Shown here: positions 7,479-13,544 of the stretch, piece after piece
Layout of the letters: each line of letters starts with the position of its first letter
Numbering within the stretch: position 1 is the stretch's first letter
Assembly: GCA_964390645.1 (NCBI GenBank)
Contig: CAYMLL010000200.1
Span: 1-14,673 of the forward strand
DNA: 14,673 nt
Direction of reading: 5' to 3'
Source of the DNA: CAYMLL01 sp964390645
GTDB taxonomy: Bacteria > Planctomycetota > UBA8108
Notes under the pieces: generated by a model
The model's input: the letters and a program-made list of their open reading frames with translations, nothing else
Databases searched by the model: none
What the model was told of the DNA's origin: nothing
Position numbers and translations under genes: made by a program

Positions 7479-7826
7479 ATGGAGAAGCTGCACGTCGTCA
7501 TCTCGGCGGCCATACTGGTTGTCTGCGGCCTGACCCTTGTCGTCGTCGTGACAGGGGAGGAGACCGCCGTTCGGCGGCCGGACGACGAGTCCGGGCGTTT
7601 TCTCGAGGGCCTCGAGGATCGGCTCTCGGCCATCGAGATCAGCGTCGACGGACTGGCGACGTCGATCCGCAGGGAGCTGTCCGGGCGGCTGCGGACGCTC
7701 GAGAAGAAGGTCTCGGCGCTGGAGCCCACGTCGGCGTCCAAGCCCGACGGCGGGATCAGCCCGACCGCCGGTCCGCGGCGCATCGAGGTCTCTCGTCCGC
7801 CCGACCTCGAGGGAGACGACCGCTGA
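7479..7826 (+). CDS. Small single-pass membrane protein with coiled coil, function unknown
   Basis: This 115-residue protein starts at an ATG with GGGAG (7467-7471) 7 bases upstream. Residues 5-25 form one very hydrophobic membrane segment close to the N-terminus. After a charged spacer (26-40), hydrophobic residues follow a near-perfect heptad spacing: L45, L49, I52, V56, L59, I63, then L71, L74, V78, L81. This predicts an oligomerising coiled coil of about 40 residues. The last 30 residues are Pro/Gly/Ser-rich and probably disordered. I recognise no family. It is divergent from trkA and separated from the next gene by a likely terminator, so it seems to be a single-gene unit. The open frame, good ribosome site and sensible architecture support a real gene. 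Confidence 0.7.
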   Translation: MEKLHVVISAAILVVCGLTLVVVVTGEETAVRRPDDESGRFLEGLEDRLSAIEISVDGLATSIRRELSGRLRTLEKKVSALEPTSASKPDGGISPTAGPRRIEVSRPPDLEGDDR

Positions 7827-7872
7827 AGCCGCGCACCGGGGGACCTCGATCCCGGGAGGGTCCGTGTCGCGC

Positions 7873-7895
7873 CGGCGCCCCTGTGCCTGGCGCCG
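7873..7895 (+). terminator. Probable terminator hairpin after the coiled-coil gene
   Basis: CGGCGCC (7873-7879) pairs perfectly with GGCGCCG (7889-7895) across a 9-base loop, 47 bases after the stop of the coiled-coil gene. The sequence that follows (cgtcctcttctt) is only moderately T-rich, so efficiency as an intrinsic terminator is uncertain. Confidence 0.42.
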
Positions 7896-7937
7896 CGTCC
7901 TCTTCTTGCCCGTCGGATCATCTCCCTTTCTCCCCCC

Positions 7938-7963
7938 TCCTCCTTGCCGTACAGTAAGGAGGG
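7938..7963 (+). promoter_or_regulatory. Polypyrimidine tract folding onto an AAGGAGG: leader hairpin
   Basis: A 25-base all-pyrimidine run (7921-7945) ends in CCTCCTT (7939-7945). This is exactly complementary to AAGGAGG (7956-7962) across a 10-base loop, with one extra T-G wobble pair at the base. AAGGAGG is a perfect Shine-Dalgarno sequence, but no start codon follows at a useful distance. The hairpin lies about 50 bases before the ATG at 8014. It may be a leader structure or a second termination element. Confidence 0.35.
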
Positions 7964-8013
7964 CCCACCGCCAGGGTCGATTCGCCCTTCGAACGACTTC
8001 ACGGAGCAGCACG

Positions 8014-8979
8014 ATGTCACGCACTCTTTCGACGCGCGCGGTCCTCATCGCGGCGGTCCTCAACGCGAATCTTGCGCTTGCTCAGGACACCGGCGCGGCG
8101 AAGGCGGCCGAGCCGGAATTCAAGAGCGAGAAGTACGCCCGGAGCTACGCGAAGGGCAAGGCAGCGTTCGACAAGGACGAGTTCAAGGACGCCGCCAAGG
8201 AGTTCAAGAGTGCGGCGCGTGGGGGCAAGACCAAGGCTGACAGGGCTCTCGTCACCAAGTGGGCCGACGTCTGCAAGAAGGGGGGACCGTTGCTCCGGCA
8301 AGCGATTGCCCTGAGGGAGCGTCAGTACTGGAACGAGGCGTACGACAAGCTGTCGCTCGGGGCGCGCAGGTTTGTCGGCACGCAGATCGAGGGACGGTTC
8401 CGCAAGGCGCTGCTCGAGGTCGACCGGCTCCTCTACACGCCGATCGAGACCTTCGATCGTCCGAGCCCGCGCTACGGCAAGAAGTTCGGCAAGATGTTCA
8501 TCAAGGACGCGAAGTTGCAGGCGAATGGCACCGTTTGCCTGCACTGGCAGAGCACCAGAAACGGAAAGCCCGGCGTGCTCAGCGTCAAGGGCGTGCCGCC
8601 CGACTGGTCCGCCTACGGTACGCTCGAGTTCTGGGTCAACGTGCGAGTTCCCGGCAAGGGCGAGGTCATCCTGATGTCGGTTCCCGGCAAGAAGAAGGGG
8701 CAGACCGGTCGCTCGGCGGCGCCGCCGGGGGAGGGGCTGCACGCGGGTGTCCCGCATCCGGTCGGGTTGGCCCGCAAGGGCGGCTGGCAGTACATCCGCC
8801 TCGATCTGTCCAAGTTCAAGTCGCAGGGCGGTGCGGAGCTCAGCCGCGTGCAGGAGTTCCGCTTGCAGTTCGGGGCTGGCACAACGTTCGACCTGTTCCT
8901 CGACGACGTGAGATTACGGAAGAAGAACCCGTCCCAGGGCAAGAACAAGGACGGCAAGGCGACGAGCCGGAGGCGGTGA
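8014..8979 (+). CDS. Exported protein with N-terminal helical and C-terminal carbohydrate-binding-like domain
   Basis: This 321-residue protein has an ATG at 8014 with GGAG (8003-8006) 7 bases upstream. A signal peptide (MSRTLSTRAV then a hydrophobic core) is cut after ALA (23/24). Residues 30-140 are Lys/Ala-rich and helical, and AFDKDEFKDAAKEFKSA (51-67) reads like one TPR-type helical hairpin. Residues 144-304 look like a beta-sandwich of the galactose-binding-like type. They include VCLHWQS, a YGTLEFWVNV strand (201-210), a GWQYIRLDLS strand (257-266) and the closing FDLFLDDVRLRKK (292-304). This order is seen in carbohydrate-binding modules. The C-terminus (305-321) is a basic tail. The domain reading is by eye and moderate; substrate and function are unknown. 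A start further upstream (7864) would place a long Pro/Arg-rich stretch before the signal peptide and is unlikely. The metC-like gene follows 49 bases later. Confidence 0.8.
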   Translation: MSRTLSTRAVLIAAVLNANLALAQDTGAAKAAEPEFKSEKYARSYAKGKAAFDKDEFKDAAKEFKSAARGGKTKADRALVTKWADVCKKGGPLLRQAIALRERQYWNEAYDKLSLGARRFVGTQIEGRFRKALLEVDRLLYTPIETFDRPSPRYGKKFGKMFIKDAKLQANGTVCLHWQSTRNGKPGVLSVKGVPPDWSAYGTLEFWVNVRVPGKGEVILMSVPGKKKGQTGRSAAPPGEGLHAGVPHPVGLARKGGWQYIRLDLSKFKSQGGAELSRVQEFRLQFGAGTTFDLFLDDVRLRKKNPSQGKNKDGKATSRRR

Positions 8980-8982
8980 CGT

Positions 8983-9010
8983 TGTCCGGTCGTTCGGCTG
9001 TCGGACAGCC
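8983..9010 (+). promoter_or_regulatory. Two mutually exclusive hairpins ahead of the metC-like gene
   Basis: GGCTGTC (8996-9002), G, GACAGCC (9004-9010) is a perfect 15-base dyad. TGTCCG (8983-8988) is also complementary to CGGACA (9002-9007), which forms the right arm of the first dyad, so only one pairing can form at a time. The element fills the gap between the exported protein gene and the ribosome site (GGAG, 9015-9018) of the TTG-started gene. No T-tract follows. It could be an attenuator, a translation-control element or a weak terminator. Confidence 0.35.
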
Positions 9011-9028
9011 TGCCGGAGCGCTGGCGCC

Positions 9029-10183
9029 TTGACGCATCGAGACACGGTCGCTCAACATGTCGGCGAGGATCGCCAGGGGAATCTCGGTGCCGCTGTGCCG
9101 CCGGTCTTTCGCAGCTCGCTCTTCACGTTCGAGGACAGCGCGAAGCTCGAGGCTGCGCTGCGAGGAGCGAGTGGCGAGCACGTCTACAGCCGGCTCTCGA
9201 ACCCGACCGTTCGTGTGCTCGAGGACAAGGTCGCGGCCCTCGAGCGGGCGGATGCTGCGCTTGCCCTCTCGAGCGGCATGGCGGTGATCAGTGCCGTGCT
9301 CCTCGCGCATCTGCGGGCCGGGGACCACCTCGTCATCGGTGCGAAGTCCTACGGGCCGGCGTTGACCCTGGTTCGTGACGTCCTCGAGCCGCTTGGCGTG
9401 ACCGCGACCCGCGTCGAGCCCGCCGAGGTCTCGGACCTCGAGACGCATCTGCGCGACGACACCAGGCTCGTCTACCTCGAGTCGCCTTCGAGTCTGACCT
9501 TCGAGGTCTGCGACCTCGAGGCCGCGGCCCGTGCTTGTCGCGCGCGTGGAATCACGACGGTCGTGGACAACTCGTGGGCGACACCGCTCTTTCAGCGACC
9601 CCTCGAGCTCGGCCTCGACCTCTCGCTGCACTCCGGGACGAAGTACCTCGGCGGTCATTCCGACATCGTCTTCGGGCTTCTTGCCGGACGTGCCGAAGCT
9701 GTCGAGCGAGCTCGTCGCGTCGCCGTACTTCTCGGCGGCAGCCTGTCTCCGGAGGACGCCTTCCTCGCCGTGCGTGGTCTGCGCACCCTGTCACTGCGAA
9801 TGGAGCGGCACCGTGACAGCGCGATCCTGCTCGCGCGTCGGCTGATGGCCCACCCTCGGGTGCGGGCCGTGCTCCATCCGGCGCATCCCTTCTTTCCGAC
9901 CCACGCGCTCTGGCTGCGTCAGTTCCATGGCTCCAGCGGGCTCTTCTCGTTTCGCCTCGACGGCGACCCTGCTCGCTTTTGCGATGCGCTCGAGGTGTTC
10001 CTTCTCGGTGTCTCGTGGGGTGGCCACGAGAGCCTCGCGTTGCCGGTCACGGCGCTGCCGGAGCGTGTTCCCGAGGACGGTGTGCGTCCCGACTTGCCCG
10101 CGGACCTGGTTCGCCTGTCGGTGGGGCTCGAGAATCCTGAAGACCTCTGGGCCGATCTGGAGCGGGGTCTTGCAGCGATCTGA
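9029..10183 (+). CDS. Cys/Met-metabolism PLP-dependent enzyme, cystathionine beta-lyase-like
   Basis: This 384-residue cytosolic enzyme belongs to the Cys/Met metabolism PLP family (cystathionine beta-lyase, gamma-synthase, gamma-lyase). Visible family marks are YSR (53-55) for the PLP phosphate of the neighbouring subunit, SSGMA (81-85), Tyr108 that stacks on the PLP ring, Asp180 for the pyridine nitrogen, and SGTKYLGGHSD (202-212) with Lys205 as the Schiff-base lysine. Arg362 fits the substrate-carboxylate position. SWGGHESL (329-336) resembles the beta-lyase 'SWGG(F/Y)ESL' more than the 'SLGGVESL' of gamma-enzymes, so MetC activity (cystathionine to homocysteine) is favoured but not proven. 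The start is TTG, with GGAG 10 bases upstream; no ATG or GTG gives the expected N-terminus. No methionine genes are adjacent. Confidence 0.9.
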   Translation: MTHRDTVAQHVGEDRQGNLGAAVPPVFRSSLFTFEDSAKLEAALRGASGEHVYSRLSNPTVRVLEDKVAALERADAALALSSGMAVISAVLLAHLRAGDHLVIGAKSYGPALTLVRDVLEPLGVTATRVEPAEVSDLETHLRDDTRLVYLESPSSLTFEVCDLEAAARACRARGITTVVDNSWATPLFQRPLELGLDLSLHSGTKYLGGHSDIVFGLLAGRAEAVERARRVAVLLGGSLSPEDAFLAVRGLRTLSLRMERHRDSAILLARRLMAHPRVRAVLHPAHPFFPTHALWLRQFHGSSGLFSFRLDGDPARFCDALEVFLLGVSWGGHESLALPVTALPERVPEDGVRPDLPADLVRLSVGLENPEDLWADLERGLAAI

Positions 10184-10332
10184 TCGGCTCCGGGAGATTC
10201 CGGCGATGTGCTCACGAGACGATCGTACGGGTGATGCGTGACAGCATCTGCCGGTGCATGTCGTGACAACTAGCGACAGATCCGAGCTGGTCCCTTCCAG
10301 GGCCAGGGCGCAGAATGGCCGGCGTTGATGGT

Positions 10333-10354
10333 GGGTGGGCGTCTGCGCCCACCC
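10333..10354 (+). promoter_or_regulatory. Strong hairpin (9-bp stem, TCTG loop) in leader of the 611-residue exported protein
   Basis: GGGTGGGCG (10333-10341) and CGCCCACCC (10346-10354) are perfectly complementary around a four-base loop. It lies 37 bases before the ATG at 10392 and about 150 bases after the metC-like stop. No T-run follows on either strand, so a leader or mRNA-stability role is at least as likely as termination. The rest of 10184-10391 holds two copies of CGTGACA (10237-10243 and 10262-10268), 25 bases apart. I found no convincing promoter. Confidence 0.4.
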
Positions 10355-10391
10355 GCGGGGAGCAGCGTCGCTCGAAACACGGAGACAACCG

Positions 10392-12227
10392 ATGATCGGA
10401 AGAACTCCTCACACGCCTGCGATCGCGCTCGTCGCAATCTGCCTCGCGACCATGACGACCGTTCACGCCGATCCGACCTGTGAGAGTCTCGAGGAGTGGG
10501 TTCCCGGCGACGTCGTCGCCTACGCTCGCATCGATGGGCTCGGCCGGCGAACAGAGGGCTTCCTCGAGTCGAAGCTGCGTCGAGATTTCGAGGCGACGGG
10601 TCTCGGTCGGGCCCTGATGGCGAACGAGAAGTACGCGGCGTTTCTCGAGCGGCTGGCGGACTTCGAGGAGACGGCAGGTCGCGGCGCTCTCGACTTGCTC
10701 GATGACCTTTTCGGCACCGAGGTTGTTGTCTCGGTGCGTCTGACCTTTATCGGAGTCCCCGAGGTTCTGCTTCTCAGTCGTGCCACGAGCTCCGACGGTA
10801 TCGTTCGCTCGCGCGCCGCGCTCGAGAAGGTCGCCAAGATGTATCTCGGGGATCTACCGCCCACGAAGAAGGGTGATCATCGCGGTCGCCTGATCGAGTC
10901 GCTGGGCGACGGCCACTTCACGACGATCGGTGAGGTGATTGCCGTCTCGAACTCCAGGGGCATGATCGAGAGCGTGATCGACGTCGCGGAGGGAAAGAAG
11001 CTGCGCTCGGTCCGGAAGTCCTCCGTCTTCGCGAAGGTCGCCCCGAAGGCGCGGGAGAGCTTGTTCATCCACGTCGCCGTGCGCCCGCGTTTCATCCCGG
11101 GCTTCAAGATCCCGGAGCAGATGAACAATCCGGTCGGCAGCCTCCTGCTCGGGGGACTGTCGGGCGCACTCCGTGTCAGCGAGGCGGCAAGCCTGTCGAT
11201 CGATGTGGAGAAGGAGGGCGTCATCGTGCGTGTCGCCAGCGTTCCGGACGGTCGGGGCATCGATGAGAGGTACGATGCGTTCTTTCCGGTGAAGATGTCG
11301 AGCGGCCTGAGATCACGGCTGCGAGCTCGCGGCGTCCTCGGACTCGTCCAGCTGCATCGAGATCTCGGCAGGTGGTGGGAGCGAGCGGAGGAGCTTCTCG
11401 AGCCACGGGCGGTGGGTGATCTGACCGAGTTCGCGGGCAACATGTCGATCTTCTTCGGCGGAAAGAGCTTTCAGGACGAGGTGCTTCCGGAGCTCGGCGA
11501 GACGATCACCTTCGTGGCGATGAACCAGAGCTACGAGCAGCTGGGAGTCAGGCCCTCACCGACCGTGCCGGCACTGGCGGTGATGTTCGACCTGCGCAAC
11601 GCCAGGGCATTCGGGCGCAGCTTGAAGGTCGCCTTCAACACCATCATCGGTTTCATCAACATCGGGCTCATGCAGCAGGAGAAGGATGCTCCGACGATGC
11701 TGATCCTGCCGAAGCTCGTCGGCAAGACGGAGTGCTACACGGTCGACATGGGGCTCGCCCCCGCGGGCGAGAAGCTACCGGGAATCGAGTACAACTTCAC
11801 GCCGAGCCTCGCGATCGTGGGGAGTCGTGTCATCCTGAGCTCGAGCTACGAGCTCCTCGAGGTGCTCGTGAGCGAGCTCGAGAAGGACGGTGATTCGAAG
11901 CAGAGCGGCGACTCTCGCAAGGGCAAGACGGTGGTGGCGAAGCCTGCAAGGGACCGCGTCCTCATCGACGCGTCCGCTGTGCACGGGATTGTCTCCGAGA
12001 ATCGAGACTTTCTGGCCTCGAACAACATGGTCGAGAAGGGGATCGATCTACAGGAGGCACGCGGCGAGATCGACTCGATCCTCGAGCTCGTCTCGTTCCT
12101 GCGCGATCTGGAGATCGTAAGTTTCCGCTCCGGCGAGAAGGTTCACCTGAACTTCCATCTACGGCTTGACGCGGACCGCCAGTCGGGGTCGGGAAGGTCC
12201 GCGAGAACGGCTTCGTCCGGCGAGTGA
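10392..12227 (+). CDS. Large exported protein of unknown function, first gene of the DUF1800-DUF1501 cluster
   Basis: This 611-residue protein has an ATG at 10392 with GGAG (10381-10384) 7 bases upstream. A signal peptide (hydrophobic 10-22) should be cut after VHA (26/27), so the product is periplasmic or secreted. The mature protein begins with WVPGDVVAYARIDG, and repeatedly pairs a short strand with a long helix. This faintly resembles DUF3352-type exported proteins ('P.d..ay..id'); I treat that as a weak guess. A charged, Ser/Lys-rich linker at about residues 494-524 separates a C-terminal segment. No enzyme motif, lipobox or membrane anchor is visible. The DUF1800 gene starts 11 bases after the stop, with its Shine-Dalgarno overlapping the stop codon, so the two are very likely co-transcribed. 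An earlier GTG (10335) would place arginine-rich sequence before the signal peptide and is rejected. Confidence 0.82.
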   Translation: MIGRTPHTPAIALVAICLATMTTVHADPTCESLEEWVPGDVVAYARIDGLGRRTEGFLESKLRRDFEATGLGRALMANEKYAAFLERLADFEETAGRGALDLLDDLFGTEVVVSVRLTFIGVPEVLLLSRATSSDGIVRSRAALEKVAKMYLGDLPPTKKGDHRGRLIESLGDGHFTTIGEVIAVSNSRGMIESVIDVAEGKKLRSVRKSSVFAKVAPKARESLFIHVAVRPRFIPGFKIPEQMNNPVGSLLLGGLSGALRVSEAASLSIDVEKEGVIVRVASVPDGRGIDERYDAFFPVKMSSGLRSRLRARGVLGLVQLHRDLGRWWERAEELLEPRAVGDLTEFAGNMSIFFGGKSFQDEVLPELGETITFVAMNQSYEQLGVRPSPTVPALAVMFDLRNARAFGRSLKVAFNTIIGFINIGLMQQEKDAPTMLILPKLVGKTECYTVDMGLAPAGEKLPGIEYNFTPSLAIVGSRVILSSSYELLEVLVSELEKDGDSKQSGDSRKGKTVVAKPARDRVLIDASAVHGIVSENRDFLASNNMVEKGIDLQEARGEIDSILELVSFLRDLEIVSFRSGEKVHLNFHLRLDADRQSGSGRSARTASSGE

Positions 12228-12238
12228 AGGAGGCTCCC

Positions 12239-13513
12239 ATGCGTGCGCTCGAGCCTTTTCGACCCGGAGGGGACGGCTCCTGGGACCGGGCCGCCGCGGC
12301 CCACCTCGCTCGCCGTGCCACCTTCGGGTCGCCGCCGGAGCTCGTGAGCGAGCTGCTCGAGCTGGGTCCGGCGAGAGCCGCGAAGCTCGTGCTCGAGAAG
12401 CGTGAGTCCCGGGAGGGCGTCGACGTGGTGGCGGACGCAGCGCGCAGCGTCGGCAGTCTCGAGGGCGTGCAGGGCTGGTGGACTTACCGCATGTTGTGCG
12501 GAGAGTCTCCCGCGCTGGACAAGCTCGCGCTCTTCTGGCACGGCCACTTCGCGACCTCGGACGCGAAGATCGAGAAGCCACGCCTGATGATGCGCCAGAT
12601 CGAGCTCTTCCAGAGCAAGGGTGCGGGCTCCTTCGAGGAGCTCCTGCAGGAAGTCTCACGCGATCCTGCGATGCTTCTGTGGCTGGACGGGAACTCCAAT
12701 CGCCGCGGAAGACCGAACGAGAACTTCGCTCGCGAGTTGCTGGAGCTGTTCAGCCTCGGCATCGGCAACTACACGGAAGAGGACGTCAAGCAGGCCGCAC
12801 GGGCGTTCACCGGCTGGCATGTCCGACGCGGGGAGTTCTGGTTCAACCGTCGTGCCCACGATGATCGTGAGAAGACGGTCCTCGGCAAGACCGGCAAGCT
12901 GGGTGGAGGGGATGTCGTCGAGCTCTGTGTCGAGATGCCGGTCTGCGCGGAGCTCATCGCCACGAAGCTCTTCGAGCACTACGTCGCGCCTGGTCCCGAT
13001 CCCGAGTTGCGCATCGCGCTCGGCGATCTCTTCGTGTCGTGCGGTCGTCATACGGGGGAGTTTCTCGCGAAGCTGTGGAGCTCGCGCGTGTTCTACGCGG
13101 CGTCCTCCCGGCGCACCATGGTGTCTTCGCCGGCGGACTACGTGATCGGTTCGTTACGGACGCTTGGCGCCACGGCGAACGCGAAGCGTGTTGCGAGCGC
13201 CATGGGGCTCATGGGACTGGATCTGCTGAGTCCGCCGACCGTCCAGGGATGGGATACCGGCATGGCCTGGCTCAATTCGAGCAGCTTGCTGGCGCGCCTT
13301 CGCTTCGCTGCGTCGGTCCCGGGTGGCGGCGAGCTGCAGGTGAACATCCCCTGGGAGGATCTCGGCGAGCCGGGAGTCGAGGGAGTCGTCGATAGGTTCT
13401 TTCCCGAAGGGCTGTCACAGGCGGTTCGGGTCGCGCTGGAGAGTGCGGCGGGTGACGACCTGAAGCTCGCGGTCGCCGGCCTCCTGCAGTTGCCGGAGTA
13501 CCAGTACATTTGA
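12239..13513 (+). CDS. DUF1800 family protein
   Basis: This 424-residue protein has the family signatures in order: HLARRATFG (22-30), KLALFWHGHFATS (95-107), then a long conserved block (141-193) that includes DPAMLLWLDG, RPNENFARELLELFSLG and AARAFTGWH. Near the C-terminus are the PADYVIGSLR segment and a PPTVQGWD motif. Proteins of this family are uncharacterised and nearly always sit beside a DUF1501 gene, as here. The ATG at 12239 is chosen because a perfect AAGGAGG (12227-12233) lies 5 bases upstream; a GTG at 12224 overlapping the previous stop is less likely. No signal peptide is visible. It is shorter than many relatives, which often exceed 450 residues. It is probably the second gene of a three-gene operon. 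Confidence 0.93.
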   Translation: MRALEPFRPGGDGSWDRAAAAHLARRATFGSPPELVSELLELGPARAAKLVLEKRESREGVDVVADAARSVGSLEGVQGWWTYRMLCGESPALDKLALFWHGHFATSDAKIEKPRLMMRQIELFQSKGAGSFEELLQEVSRDPAMLLWLDGNSNRRGRPNENFARELLELFSLGIGNYTEEDVKQAARAFTGWHVRRGEFWFNRRAHDDREKTVLGKTGKLGGGDVVELCVEMPVCAELIATKLFEHYVAPGPDPELRIALGDLFVSCGRHTGEFLAKLWSSRVFYAASSRRTMVSSPADYVIGSLRTLGATANAKRVASAMGLMGLDLLSPPTVQGWDTGMAWLNSSSLLARLRFAASVPGGGELQVNIPWEDLGEPGVEGVVDRFFPEGLSQAVRVALESAAGDDLKLAVAGLLQLPEYQYI

Positions 13514-13544
13514 CCGTTCCGCTCTCCCTCGAAGGAGCCAGAAC

